Of a stretch of DNA of 64,000 bases, positions 1 through 11,640 are shown one piece after another. Each line of letters begins with the position of its first letter. The first letter of the stretch is position 1. The notes under the pieces were generated by a model. That model did no database searches, was not told where the DNA came from, and worked only from the letters and a program-made list of their open reading frames with translations. The DNA is taken from assembly GCF_018446385.1 (NCBI RefSeq), contig NC_056002.1, forward strand, positions 4,885,474-4,949,473. Direction: 5' to 3'. Origin of the DNA: Zingiber officinale. Its lineage: Eukaryota; Streptophyta; Magnoliopsida; Zingiberales; Zingiberaceae. Position numbers and translations under genes: made by a program.

Positions 1-33
<33 letters not shown>
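1..33. repeat. (CT)n microsatellite
   Basis: An uninterrupted CT dinucleotide run opens the window. It lies about 220 bases upstream of the first gene's start codon. Pyrimidine-rich CT tracts are common in plant core promoters and 5' leaders, so it may belong to that gene's promoter or leader. This role is inferred from position only. Confidence 0.9.
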
Positions 34-36
<3 letters not shown>

Positions 37-253
37 GCTTCTTTGTTCTGCGTGCTCTGCGACTGCGACTGCTAGACTGCGACGAGTTCTAAGGGAAGCA
101 TTTAATTTGTTGCTTGCCAGCTGCACTGCCAAAAGGATGATGAGAAAAAGGAAGAAGACGCTCCATTGATTGCTGAGTAGTAATAAGCAATCGCTGTCCT
201 GCTGCCTTTTGCTACTCAGCCTTTCTTGAGGGGGGTTTTACGGTGGCCTGGAG

Positions 254-3200
254 ATGAGTCTCGCCATCGCGGAGAGGAAGGCACAACAGAGGCAGCCGGG
301 TGGGTTCGTCGGCGTCTTCTTCCACCTTTTGGAGTGGAACCGACGGCTCGCAAAGAGGAAGCTTTTTTCTCGGAGGAAGCTCCTCCCTCCAGGTATTTTG
401 GCAGTTTGTTATTCTGCGCTGACAATATAATGTGCATTGCGTCTGGAGCGCTTACGCACTTCATTTGGTTGCGCAGTTCGGGCAGTGAAAGCGGCGAAGG
501 CGTTCGCCGCCGATGAGAAGATGCCATTGGCGAAATTGCTGCTGGTGAAGTTTCGATTTTTTTTTGTGTGTGTCCTTTTATGCTCCTTGTGTCATTGACG
601 CTCCCTCCCTAAAAGTCTATCTTTTGGGTCAAATTGTTAGATCGATGATGAGAACCACTACCAGGGTGATTTTCCCAGCACGAAAAAGCTCGACGATCTG
701 GGACGTGGGATGCGGGCTCCTGGGCTGGTGGCCAGGTTGATGGGTCTCGAATCCATGCCTGTTGTCGCGCATGAAAGGCCACGAAAGGCTACATACTGCA
801 GCTGCCTTGCCAACAGGGAGGAAAGTGGTGGGGTGTTTCACCGAATCGATCAGGATCTGCGTGTGGAATCTGGTGGGATTGGGAAACAGGAGAGCAGACC
901 GCAGAAGTTGAGGAAGACTGGAGGGTTCTTGGAGAGACATCCCATTGATGAAGGCCACGGGAAAGCTTATCTTCCGGGGAAGAAGAAGAAGAAGACGGTG
1001 CTCTCTTCCCCCTCAAAGAATAAGCTTCACAAGCTACCTGCCCCTGTGAAAAGCTCGCGGTTACCACCGGGCAGGTTAATGAAGGCTGCTACTAGAATTC
1101 TGGAGCCTGGTTTGCAGACTGGAGGCCGGGCTAAAGTGGCAATAACCTACAAGGATTCTTCAAACTTTGACGCAGAAGGCATTGATATCGTCACGACCTT
1201 GAAGGACTCTAATGAATCATTCTCTGATTCTGTTTCTGAATCTAGCTTGACCTGTAGGAGATTAGATGACAGATTCCGATTCCAACCAGGTGATGAAGAA
1301 ACTCCGAGACAAAGGATTGGTTCATCTTCTTTTGATATTGGTAATCCTTCTTGCTCTCATGCTGAAATTGCATTAGGTAGTTTTAGTTCGTTTGCCTTGC
1401 ATGGTGAACAGTGTAATGGCTTTGAGATGCTTAAACCCGTTCAATCTAAGATCGTCATGCAAAACAACGTGGAGGAGCTTGGTCAGAAGAATAACCAATG
1501 TGCATGCAAGACTAAGCTTGATAGGTCATCGAATAGGCTTAGGAGGAATCAACTTAGGCAGAATCAAGCCAGTGGAAAAAATGCTATTTCAAGAGACAAA
1601 GTAGCATTTGGAACCAAGGTTAGTTCAAGTAAGCATGGTGGAAGAGATGCAAATAAGCTCAGTAGTGCAAAAGGTTCTGCTTTTGTGGTTAGAAACGCAA
1701 GCAAAGACAGTTGTTCAAAGTTGGCTTATGAACAAAATAGCAATAGAAGAGAATTAGATACTAACACTAAGAAGAACATGTCGCATAAGAGAACAATAAG
1801 TACTTTCTGTGGAGAACATGTTGAAACCAGACGCACCACTTCTACCAAGCAAAATACTGGAATCAATTTAAGTGATAGAAAGGGGGTTGAACAAAACAGT
1901 AACAGGTCTGTCAGCAAAAGATGTATCAAAAGCAATTCAAATTACCAAAGTGGTGATGTATCTGGTTTCAAGAGCAGTGATATTTTTTGTTTCACATTGA
2001 ATTCACCGATTATGCATACACTTGGATCACCTTCTTACAAGGAAAAGGAGAAGAACAGGACTACAAATGGGTACATAAACAACATTGATTGTGATTCAAC
2101 CTTGGAGTTGGATACGCGGAGTAACATGATATCTAACAGAATAGCTACATTGAGAGGGGATGAATTAAGGAATCTGCTTGAAGAAAAAATTAAGGAATTT
2201 ACTTCCATTGATCAGGACTTACTAGTTAGAGCTGCAAGGCCTTTTCCTTGTCTAGAGGATCTAGGAACTGCCTTCATAGCTGGACAGAATGAACATAAAA
2301 ATACTGGTGCCTGCTCCGAGAAAATTGTCACCTCTTCCTGCTCAGACTCATCTTGTTTTCCTACGCAAACACAGGTGAAAAAAAAATGGTTTTATTTGCC
2401 ATATATCCTTGTGGTGCCCTCCATATGACATAGTGGTTGTAGTATGAGTGTTCCTTGACCAGAGCTTATCTAGCACATTTTTTGCCCTTTTTAGGCCTTT
2501 TATATCTAAAATCTAGATGCATATCATAGGGGATATAGTTTTTTTGTTTGCAAGAATATATAATGTAAGCATGTTAGTGCTTATAATGAGTTATATATGA
2601 AATCAGTTCTAAATTGTTGGACCTCATGGCTTAGTGATGATAAGCATGATTTGAGATGAAAGAAACTCAGCAAACTTCATTTTTTTTCGCCTGCTATTTT
2701 TTCATGTCACTTTCCTTCATAATGTATAGTTTTTTAAAAATGAAATGAGTTATGAGAGCCGTAAGATTTGTTCAATTGGTGTTGTCTTTGTGCCAAAAAA
2801 AGAAGCATAATTACAACCCTGCTTCTAGACATGAGATTGGTATTCGTAAATAGTGTTATTAAAGATCTCACTTATTTGCTTTCTCGACTATAGGTGTCAA
2901 TGGGTTGGACTTGAGCTTGGGCCATGTCCTGGCTCGTGAGGAGTCATGTTTGCTGGGATCAAACTGAGGTCTGGTTCAGTAGTAACCTGGGCCTGGAGGC
3001 CATATTTAAAAGTTTAAAGTATTAAAAAATGTCAATAAAAACTTGAGCAAGAATAGAAAAAATATTTTTATTGAATATATTTAAAATATTAAACTATTGT
3101 ATATATAGTCTTTTTGGTGGGTTGGACTCAGCTCATGTGCCATGTAATTGCTGCTGGCCCAGGTACTTCGCTGGGTTCAGGCCTGGCCCATATATGGTCG

Positions 3201-4477
3201 GCATGCCGATACCGGGCTGGGCCATGGGTGGTTTGACCTAGTCAGCACTCCTAATCTTGACAGTTATGTTATCTGGACATTTTGTAGCATCAAGTTGAAA
3301 TGGCGTGGCCAAATTCTTTATGGGCAATATATAAAAAGGCCAGAATTTTCACCTCATTTTATCATTGTTGCTTTCTCAGTCAACTTCTTTAACATAACTT
3401 CTACAATGATAACTGAGATTATCCATTAAAGATAAATTTCTCAAGATTGCTCCTAGTATGATAGTTGCTCAACTTGATTCTGACAAATCTTTTCCGGACA
3501 GGACAATGTCAAAATCAGCCCTGCATCAGTTCTTGATTTGGAGAGTAGTCAGCTTAGCCCAATATCCATTCTAGAGGCTACATTTTCCAATGAGAGTTGC
3601 TCAATTGGGAGCCTTTATGCCAGTTCAGGTGCAGCAAAATTTATCATATATGTTTGTGGACCTTGAACTCCTTTTTCTATGTTTGCTCCAATGAACACTG
3701 ACATTGTAAATTAAGAGATCATATTTGTCTACAATGTGTTTGCTTTCAGGTGGAAAGCTGCAGTTTGGTTTGGTGGAAAGTTGCAACACACCACAGTCAA
3801 CTGACACAGAGAATGAACTTTTGGATTCAGCAACTTCAGTTGATCTCAGGTCTATTGTGGACAAAATCCATCTTCTGAATTGCATAACTTCAACTGCTGA
3901 TGATATTCATTGTGATGTTGGATTTTCAAACGCTAAACTTTGTGAATCCAGGCATTTCGCTTCAAATGCACAACTGTTGTTTGAAAATTTCACCTCGAAT
4001 GGGCCAGAAGTTGGTTCTTTAGACATTTCTCTAGAATCATCTCTTTTAGACTTGCTACAAGCTATTTGCGACACACTTCAGATACCAACCGTTGATCCCT
4101 GTTATAATGGGTTAAAAGGAACAGATCAACTAAGAGAGTTGCTATTTGATTGCATGATCGAATGCCTGGATTCAAACTATAGCTGTTCAAGCAAGTCTGG
4201 TTTCATGACATATCTTAAGATACCTTTCCATTTAACCCGAGAAAAATTGTTGGAAGAACTTGACAGGCAAATAAGAGAATGGATGGATTTGGCAGGCAAC
4301 TTTTTGGATGATTTGATCAAGAATGGAATGAAAAGCTCAACTGAAAAGTGGACAGTATGTAAGATGGAAGTGTTTGAGACCGGCATGGATCTAGAGAGCA
4401 GCATTCTTCAGACTTTGGTGGAAGAAACTGTGACCGATTTCTGCTGGCAGATGTTGAACATCAGAAGTTGCAACTGA
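254..4477 (+). CDS. VARLMGL/DUF4378-type (TRM-like) protein, five exons
   Basis: Predicted exons are 254-392, 477-544, 641-2374, 3502-3628 and 3750-4477; all introns are GT-AG and phases agree, giving 931 aa. The start at 254 is chosen because exons 1 and 2 encode a continuous family-like N-terminus (basic FVGVFFHLLEWNRRLAKRK, then DEKMPLAKLLL) running without a break into IDDENHYQG and then into the RAPGLVARLMGLESMP motif (residues about 94-109). The ATG at 710 is internal. Residues 110-640 are polar, Ser/Lys/Asn-rich and probably disordered. PISILEATFSNESC lies in exon 4. A C-terminal DUF4378-like region covers about 730-925, with WTVCKMEVFETG and a helix ending TLVEETVTDF. Family members with both motifs include the TRM (TON1-recruiting) proteins that organise cortical microtubules; the exact subgroup is not resolved. 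Exon structure is my prediction, not transcript-supported. Confidence 0.85.
2891..3253. repeat. Possible MITE-like repeat in intron 3 of the TRM-like gene
   Basis: Inside the 1.1 kb third intron, a stretch begins taggtgtcaatgggttgg and ends with a loosely inverted version (about 3230-3253). It is rich in GGGCC/TGGCC words, which set it apart from the AT-rich intron around it. Terminal GTGTCAATGGGT-like sequence resembles non-autonomous hAT elements of plants. No clear 8-base target duplication is visible, so the boundaries and class are tentative. It carries no credible coding sequence. Confidence 0.35.
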
Positions 4478-5602
4478 TGGGTCGATTGGTCTCATAAACA
4501 AGCCCTGATTTTGTGTTTCTTGGTTTCTTACTGTATTTAAGACACTAAGAAGCAAAAAATCAAGTTTTGTACAAATTGCCAGAAGATTTGTGAAAAGGGT
4601 TGATTGCCGAGTCGATGTATTTTTTTGCTCAATCTTTGGATTTGCTTTGTGGCCTCAATTACATATTATGAGTTGATTCCCTTTTACTCAATGTGCTTAT
4701 TTTCTGTTTAAAAGCTTCTTTGTATTTAACTACTTGCAGAATCTTCGTAGCTACTCTTTAAAGTAGATGTTGAAGTGCTAATGAGACTCTTTGGGGGTTT
4801 ACTTAGCATACACTGAAGCCTTAATACAATAGCCAGTGTCACTATGTTGGAGTAGACCTCACTCTTCAACAGCGATTAAACTATAAAAAAACCACACTAG
4901 CAATTAGAATGCTCCTAATTCGAAGGCACGCAGATGTTTATCACGCATATTATACATAATTATTAAAAAAATTGAAAAGGCCAGGGGCTTTGTTATCTAT
5001 CCTACACTTCCTAGCACACTGTTAAGCATTCTTTAGCTCTATCGGATATGTTTAACAAATCCAAAAGGTTCGGTCCTCCGGTCTACATATCATAATTTTG
5101 CCGGCAGGTAAAGTTTGGAAGCTTATTAATTCATTTCTTTTTTTTGTTCCTTGATAATTAAATGACCGGCCGGGGGAATTGGTTGGTTTAATTGCATTAT
5201 AATTAAGTTGTTAATTGGTACAATTAACAATAAACAGAGGAGACAAATGAGAGAGCTTGGTGCCGTTCACTGACGGCACCAACCAGCTGCGGTTGGAAAC
5301 TCTGTGCGTGCATGGCTCGCACACTGCATTTGGATGAACACGATGTGGAACCCACTCACTTTTCCTTCAGCCTTTCTCAATCCGAACCACTTCTTCTTCT
5401 TCATCTAACATGCACAATCAAGCAACTTAATGCCCGAAACACCACTTCATTCAAATAGTATGATAGTGCATATGCCCTATCTTGTCTTTTTTATTGGTTA
5501 AAGTATTCAGATCATGCTCTTGATCCCTGTCTTTTAACTACGCTTTGGGAACTCACTCTTCCATCCTTCAAATTATCTATGAGGTCACAGCAAACTGCAC
5601 TC
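4478..5602. other. Intergenic: 3' flank of TRM-like gene and upstream region of zinc-finger gene
   Basis: AT-rich DNA with no gene seen. The first 300 bases are probably the 3' UTR and terminator of the upstream gene. The stretch from about 5150 holds short AATTA-rich palindromes and then the presumed promoter of the zinc-finger gene. No transposon boundary was recognised. Confidence 0.6.
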
Positions 5603-5610
5603 TATATAAA
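5603..5610 (+). promoter_or_regulatory. TATA box of the C2H2 zinc-finger gene
   Basis: ctatataaac lies about 120 bases before the ATG at 5724, a normal plant distance allowing a leader of about 90 bases. The match is to the plant TATATAA consensus; the assignment is positional. Confidence 0.55.
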
Positions 5611-5723
5611 CAACATATTGGCGTGTAGACAGGAGACGACATGGATAAGCACGCACACCGATTTAATTTCTTTGCTCTGCTTTAATTCTTTGTTTCTGTT
5701 TACCAAGACGAGGAATCTTATTG

Positions 5724-6428
5724 ATGACCGAGGAAGATAATTGTTCACCGTCGTCCAACAATCGCGGCTACGGGATGAAATTGTTCGGCTTCGACGTGTC
5801 CGAAGGCCAGGAGGCCGGCGGATCGACCACCGACGCCGCCGACGGCGCCACGACCGCCTCCGGCGGCGCCAGAGACAGGGCCAAGTACGAGTGTCACTAC
5901 TGCCGCCGGGAGTTCGCCAACTCGCAGGCGCTCGGCGGCCACCAGAACGCGCACAAGAAGGAGCGGCAGCACCTGAAGCGCGAGCAGATTCAGCGACAGC
6001 AGCAGCAGCAGAATCTCCTCTACGGGGGCGGCGGTAGCCGCAGCAGCAGCGCGCTGTATCCGCGGAACCCGATTGGGTGGGCCTTCGCGCCGCCGCCCCA
6101 TCTGCTAACGGGCCCACCCGCTGCCGACTCCGCCACCAGGTGGTTCTATTTTTCGCGCACCGCCAATGAGCCGCCGCCGGCGGCGCCGTCGGAGCCCATC
6201 CACGTGGCGCACGGTTGCGCATTTCCTCCATCGTCCCCTGCCTCGGGCTTCTCTCGCGTACCCGCCGGATATGCGCGCGGAGCGCTTGTCCACGAAGCGG
6301 GCAGCGGCCACGCAGCCTCAGCGGAGACAGGCTCGAGCTCGTTCGCGAGGCCGGCGAAGAATTCGGCCGGACCCGGCGAGTCGTGCAGGTTGGACCTCAA
6401 GCTCAGCTTGGCTCCAGGCGGGTGGTGA
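5724..6428 (+). CDS. Single C2H2 zinc-finger repressor, GIS/ZFP5-6-8 type
   Basis: Intronless, 234 aa. The start is the ATG at 5724 (MTEEDNC); the frame is open three bases further upstream but without an ATG. KLFGFDV near residues 19-25 matches the conserved N-terminal box of this clade. One C2H2 finger has Cys57, Cys60, His73 and His77 and contains the plant-specific QALGGH core followed by a basic KKERQHLKR tail. A Gln run follows at about 92-98, then a Pro/Ala-rich middle. The C-terminus carries LDLKLSL (223-229), an EAR repression motif that recruits TOPLESS-type corepressors. In Arabidopsis, GIS, GIS2, ZFP5, ZFP6 and ZFP8 link gibberellin and cytokinin signals to trichome and root-hair initiation; function here is inferred from that. 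The coding region is strongly GC-rich while both flanks are AT-rich, as is common in monocots. Confidence 0.93.
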   Translation: MTEEDNCSPSSNNRGYGMKLFGFDVSEGQEAGGSTTDAADGATTASGGARDRAKYECHYCRREFANSQALGGHQNAHKKERQHLKREQIQRQQQQQNLLYGGGGSRSSSALYPRNPIGWAFAPPPHLLTGPPAADSATRWFYFSRTANEPPPAAPSEPIHVAHGCAFPPSSPASGFSRVPAGYARGALVHEAGSGHAASAETGSSSFARPAKNSAGPGESCRLDLKLSLAPGGW

Positions 6429-7544
6429 CTCGAGTCAATTAACTAATTAGCACGGTCCAGAGATGAAACGGGGGGATCTTTTAGCCATATAGCAAATGCA
6501 AAACCTTGTAGTTAATTAAAGTTCTTTCTTTTTTTCACCAGATCTTTTCTGAAAGATTTGTGAGCATATATATTATATATATATATATACAATTCTCTAA
6601 TAAAATCAAGCCAATTATTCAAATGAAGGCATCATCATCTTCCCTCCGCATTGGACAAAATCTTTATGGAGTCAAATACTTGTCTCATTTCGAGTTGATA
6701 TCAATAGTTTTATGCCGGAGAGATCTCAATTCTCAAACCCCATAATCATGAACGATTTCAGATATCTATTGGAAGAAAATATATTATATTTTACACGATA
6801 GTGGATGCTATACACATCGTGCACTTTCAAGTAATGTGGATGCTAACGCAGTCACGAGTCTTCGAGTTCGCCACGCATGCATGTTAATTTTTTCAGTGTT
6901 TGGGCTTTACATGCCTGTTAACTAATTACTCAGAACCCTCGTTGATTAATTAATTCAATTATGCGAACAGATATATCATCCTGAGATTCGTATCTGTTAT
7001 ATTAATCATAATCCATAATTTAATCAAGCACCGATGCAATTAATAGATTTGACACCGATTGACTTGGGCCTTTCTTCTCCCACTCACTCGACTAAGTGCT
7101 GATTGAATAAATTAATTGCCAGTAGATTTATGGCACCTGGTCGAATTATTGTAAGTGTTTTCGCCAATGTCATGTCAAAATAAACTAATTAACATAATTG
7201 CGTGTGTTAACTTTTGCTAAAGTTTAATTTGTTGTTGGTAGACTGTCATGAAGGTTTATTGGGTGGGATTTTGACCGATTCAGATGGTAAAAATTTGGAG
7301 TCTGATAAAGTTGTTGAAGTAGGCTATTCTTAAATATGAGACAGCACATCTGAATTAATTAATTAATTAATTAATTAATTCCTAGCGCTATGATACAGTA
7401 AGTGTCTGAAATGACTTCGAGTTGTCCAATATTTAGTTGCTAATTGTGGTTTAACATATACAATTATTCAATTATCCCTTCGAACCAAAGTGTCACAGCA
7501 TAGAAGTTACCTCAAGATGGATAATCTAAAAGTCGATCACTTGT
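6429..7544. other. Intergenic, AT-rich, with (TA)n and TTAA simple repeats
   Basis: This holds the 3' flank of the zinc-finger gene, a TA run at about 6570-6590 and an AATT-type tetranucleotide run at about 7353-7380. No gene or RNA gene is seen; the short open frame near 6560-6745 is low-complexity and has no family likeness. Confidence 0.6.
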
Positions 7545-8988
7545 GTCAGGTAGAATTGACAATTTAGATTAGGCGGATTGATCCATCTCGTGGAATAATT
7601 TAAATAATTTAATTTAAATAATTTAAGAGATTGAATTAAAATTTTATCAATTTATTTTACGATGGGTTCAGACAGACTAACCCGCATAAACTCTAAATCC
7701 GCACAGATCAACTCGTAACAAGCTTGAGTTGGTCTACGTGTTAAAAATTTTTTCCTTTTCAAAATTTTAAATTAAAGTTAAAAACTCAATGGACTCATGA
7801 ATTTAATCCGCCTAAACCACAACTCAAAATTAAAAAATTTAACCTTTTTTGTATTTCTTGATGGGCTCACTCGAGAAAATAGAACAATTATAAATTTTTA
7901 GTAACGGGGCTAAGGTACTAAATTGATTGTTCTTGTCCGAAAGTCAGAGGAGATGGATGTTGGCGATGTGATGTTCTTGCTGACCTACAGTAGACTCCGC
8001 TCCCGCCTGCAACATAAGCAATGTCAATACCAAACCAGGGAAGGATCCCGACAATGACCCTCCGATCCTCAAGTCAATCTTCGACGAAGCAAGAAGAAGT
8101 ATAGAGAACTGTAGCACAACAGTAGAAATCGTGAGAGAATCATACCTCTGCCGATGCCTGGACCCCCTTTATATAGGGCTCCTGTAACGTGTGTACACAT
8201 TTTTTAAAGCGAGCATACTATCCCAAGCTTTCCCTAAAGCAACATGTCAATAAAGTGTCACTGACATAATAACTTAGCGGGTCGAGCATATCTCTGAAGT
8301 GAACCGTACAATTCTCTATCTGACCAGGCCACTTGTCAGCGACACTAGCTTTCAAAAGGATGTCGAAGGATATCCCGCTGTATCTGTTGCTTGGGCGAGC
8401 GGAATGCCCGCTCAGCCATAATTCCAATACCCCTATGTTATTTGCTGCCATGCCGAGCGGGGGAGCCGTTCGGCTGAAAGTCCTCTGTTGCGCTGAGCGG
8501 GAGGGCCGCTCGACTAAAAGTCCTCTGCCCGTGTCGTCCGTAGCCGAGCCGAACGAGATAGCCGCTCGACTCGGCTTCTACACATCCCTTGAGCGTCGAT
8601 CTGATTACTCCTTGCACACAGGATGATGGGTCGCTACTCAACTCTTCGATCGATGTATAACTAACCCAATTGGCTATCCAATCACTCAACCGTTGATTAT
8701 CTTGACTTTGACTTCCACGAAGTGTCAGGATGGGGCATCGCCTAATCACCACACCACTGATGATAAATTTTTTCCATCGATTCTCATTCCTAATGAAAAT
8801 AAAAAAATATTTATCCATCTAAAATCTTCTTACAATTGAAAGCTTTATCCGCCTAAATCACAATTCAAATTAAAAAATTTTAATCTACTATCTAATCTGT
8901 AACTCATCTTGGGATGAATTGAATTTGGAATTTATCAGCCCGCAAGGATGGTCGATCGATCCGTCCCATCACGGATTGTCCATCTGAC
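7545..8988. repeat. Possible MITE split by a gypsy solo LTR
   Basis: The left edge (gtcaggtagaattgacaatt, then ggcggattgatc) and the right edge (ggatcgatc...gtccatctgac, read inverted as gtcagatggacaatccg then gggacggatcgatc) form an imperfect terminal inverted repeat. Related internal pieces flank the inserted LTR: tttaatccgcctaaaccaca near 7800 and tttatccgcctaaatcaca near 8845. Removing 7934-8748 leaves about 630 bp, plausible for a hAT-like MITE. No clear target duplication was found, so class and limits are tentative. Confidence 0.4.
7934..8748 (-). mobile_element. Solo LTR of a Ty3/gypsy family
   Basis: On the minus strand it begins tgattaggcgatgcccc, soon followed by gtggaagtcaaagtc, and ends ccaacatccat...ggaca. 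The gypsy LTR at 43448-44268 has the same landmarks in the same order (tgataagggcccacccc, gtggaagtcaaagtc, ccaacatccat, cagaca) and nearly the same length (815 against 821 bp). It contains the GC-rich gagcgg/ccgctcg words typical of this LTR and no internal domain, hence a solo LTR. Its 5-base flanks (gttct and ccaca) do not match, so the duplication is decayed or one edge is slightly off. Confidence 0.7.
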
Positions 8989-9176
8989 AGCAGTAGTACC
9001 AGGGGCATTAATCTTCAGTTTCGGCTATATGCCAAGAAACGGCCTGCATGGTAGAAGAAGGCCCAATCCAATTGCTCCAAGTCCCTTTCCTTTGAGTTGC
9101 TGATCAATTGAATCTGCCTCTTCTTATTTTCATTTGTTTGTCAGATCACCTCACGCTCAAAGGTGAATCCGCTCTG

Positions 9177-10558
9177 ATGGAAGAATACGCCGGGATTCCG
9201 ACCTGCTTCAACCCCTGCCTCCCTGCCATGGAGATGGATTTGATGACGAGCCAACTCGAAGAGTGCACGATGGAGATCCCAAGTCTCGAGTTGATGAGCT
9301 ATTTCGACGAAGATTACTTGTCCATCTACGTGTCTTCTCCGGATGAACGCCCGCTTGCTTCCCCTGTTTTGCCACTGCCCGTTGCATCGTCTGCCGCAGA
9401 GCTGAGTCGTGGAGAAGGAAGGAAAAGGAAGAGCATGGAGGTGCATGAATTAACCGCTGAAACAAAGATCAGTGAGAACAAAAATGTACGTAAAATTAAA
9501 GAGATTCAGAAGCCCCTGATTTAGTTCTATTGCTCTTTTTTGTCAGTTTAATTACATGTATGTTTAGCAGAGCTCAGGGAATGGGAAGAGAGCGAGAGGC
9601 AACTCAAAGGAAGCAGACAAGCCGAAAGAGGTGGTTCATGTGAGGGCGAGAAAAGGCCAAGCCACTGACAGTCACAGTCTAGCTGAGAGAGTGAGTGCAG
9701 CAAATATATATATTGCTTAATATAAATTAACCGTTATCTTAACAATTTCAATCTGTTATAATTAAGATGCCTAAATGGTTGCAGGGCAGAAGAGAGAGGA
9801 TCAATGAAAGAATGCGGGTCTTGCAAGACCTCGTTCCCGGCTGTCACAAGGTAATCAATAAATGCATATTCGTAAGATTGTGATTCATTAATTTTAAGTT
9901 TCTATGTTTTGCTTTAGAGTCTGGGCATGGCAGGAAGGCTGGACGAGATAATCAACTACGTACAGTCACTGCAGAGCCAAGTCGAGGTAGATATACGTTA
10001 TGATGATACCTTAATCAATCTCGTATAACTTTCCGTGGCACATGACATTTGCGTTCTTGCAGTTTCTTTCAGTGACTCTTTCAGCTGCATGCTCTGTTTA
10101 TGAACGCCATTCCATCGACGTGGAGGGTTTTTCAGCACTACAGGTGATCCTTAAATTTATCTTCCTTTCCTCTCTAATGTCCACTGACTGTGGAGGCAGT
10201 CAAGTACAAGGGCCACGCACTGTCCTTGTGCAGCCAAAACAGTAAGAACAGTCCTAACAAGGACTGTTTCGAGACAGGGTCATTTCATTGAAAATAATAT
10301 CAAATCTTGATGTCGATCATAAAAGGACAAGAACTATTTTTTTTTTTGTTAGTTTTTAAATACTGCAAGCATCCTATGTCAACTGGATGCCGTTAATTGG
10401 GCTCCACTTAACCGAATTCACGAAAATTCATTTTCTGTAAATCATATTAAGTGAATGAACTATGTACGTGTTTTGATATAGGATTTGTACCCCTGCAGGG
10501 TGGTGATGGGCTGTCGGTGGCAAGGGATGATTCTACCATGCCGTACGTTTTAAAATAA
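9177..10558 (+). CDS. bHLH transcription factor, BEE/HBI-like, divergent helix 2
   Basis: Predicted exons are 9177-9485, 9571-9690, 9785-9850, 9918-9986, 10063-10143 and 10499-10558; every intron is GT-AG and phase 0, giving 234 aa. The start is the ATG at 9177 (MEEYAGIP); the frame is open upstream without an ATG. Residues 82-130 are basic and acidic. RARKGQATDSHSLAER then begins the bHLH, with the E-box residues His138, Glu142 and Arg146. Helix 1 is RINERMRVLQDLVPGC and helix 2 is LDEIINYVQSLQSQVEFLS. The family normally has V-R-R after LAER and a G-K-A motif before helix 2; here these read G-R-R and G-M-A. BEE, CESTA and HBI1 act in brassinosteroid and growth control; function here is inferred. 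An alternative last-exon acceptor at 10480-10481 is equally open and would end at 10553. Confidence 0.82.
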
Positions 10559-11640
10559 TCCTACTCTTTCTGGCTTTGTGCATGATAATTACGAGGTGCT
10601 CATCTCTGCTTTCATAATGAATATATCTGAATCTACTTTGACATGCGATTGGTGTAATATTGAATTGAAGTTTAAATTGTAACTAGTTTTGTTGTCTTTG
10701 CAGCTTCATCTTGTTTAGGCTTCTAACTTAATTACAATGGTTGTTTAACTTTTAGTTAATATAAATTGTCAAAAATATTATAAATTGGTTGTAGACTGCC
10801 AATCTAACATCTTGTTAATTAGGTGACATCCCAACAACTTGGACAAGGTTAGTGTGGTTGACATGTATATACGTAATTAAGATGATTACAAAAAATAAAT
10901 GCCACAGTTCTTGTGAAATTAACACCTCTGTACGTGGTGAACTATTGCTGAGAGTTACTACTTTAGTTTTTTAATTTTTGAAAAAGGTTAATTAATCTCA
11001 ATCTACCTTTTCAGGCGATGTTTATGCATCAAATTGATATATCATATGAGACGCAATTAATGTTTCTCAACAAAATTTTAATCGTGTGATGACTTGCTGA
11101 AGTCATATTTGAAATTCATAGTAACCTAGTACTAGACTTATCATATTATTGATTGAACAATCATTATGCATAAATTTTCCATCGGCTAATTAATTAAAAA
11201 AGTTATGTGATCCACCAATCCTATGAGGATGTTTTACCTTACCAACCTTTCAAAAATATAAATAATATATGATAAACGCTTCTCGGGTGTTAGTCACAAT
11301 ACTTATTGCATACTTGAGATCCAATGCTTAATGCTTTGAGAAACCATTAAGCATCAAAACATGTTCAATTGGCTTCTACTAACAAGCTTTCTCATAATGC
11401 AATTTGATTACTATCACTTTTTTATCTTGATTTACACTAAACATCAACTCAGCAATAGCTGTTATAATGCAGTGGGCCAAAAATTCATAGCCCAATCGAC
11501 ACTTCAAAATGTACATATACTTCAATTCATTTATCCATGTACATCGCGTGCATGCTACAATTTATCCAGGCAAGGATTCTTCTTGTCTGCTCTAAGGAAG
11601 CTCAAGAAGGTTCTTGTGGGATTGATCGATCTTGTTTGGA
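10559..11640. other. Intergenic, 3' flank of bHLH gene
   Basis: AT-rich DNA with no recognisable gene or complete transposon. The 115-codon open frame at 11361-11708 has no family likeness and a composition like the DNA around it. Confidence 0.6.

Noticed and set aside
3148..3429. 93-codon frame in intron 3 of the TRM-like gene
   Set aside because: It overlaps the MITE-like repeat, and its product has no link to the adjoining exons, whose splice phases fit without it.
5602..6450. Several antisense and alternative frames over the zinc-finger gene
   Set aside because: Long frames on all strands are expected in GC-rich coding DNA; only the QALGGH/EAR frame shows family motifs.
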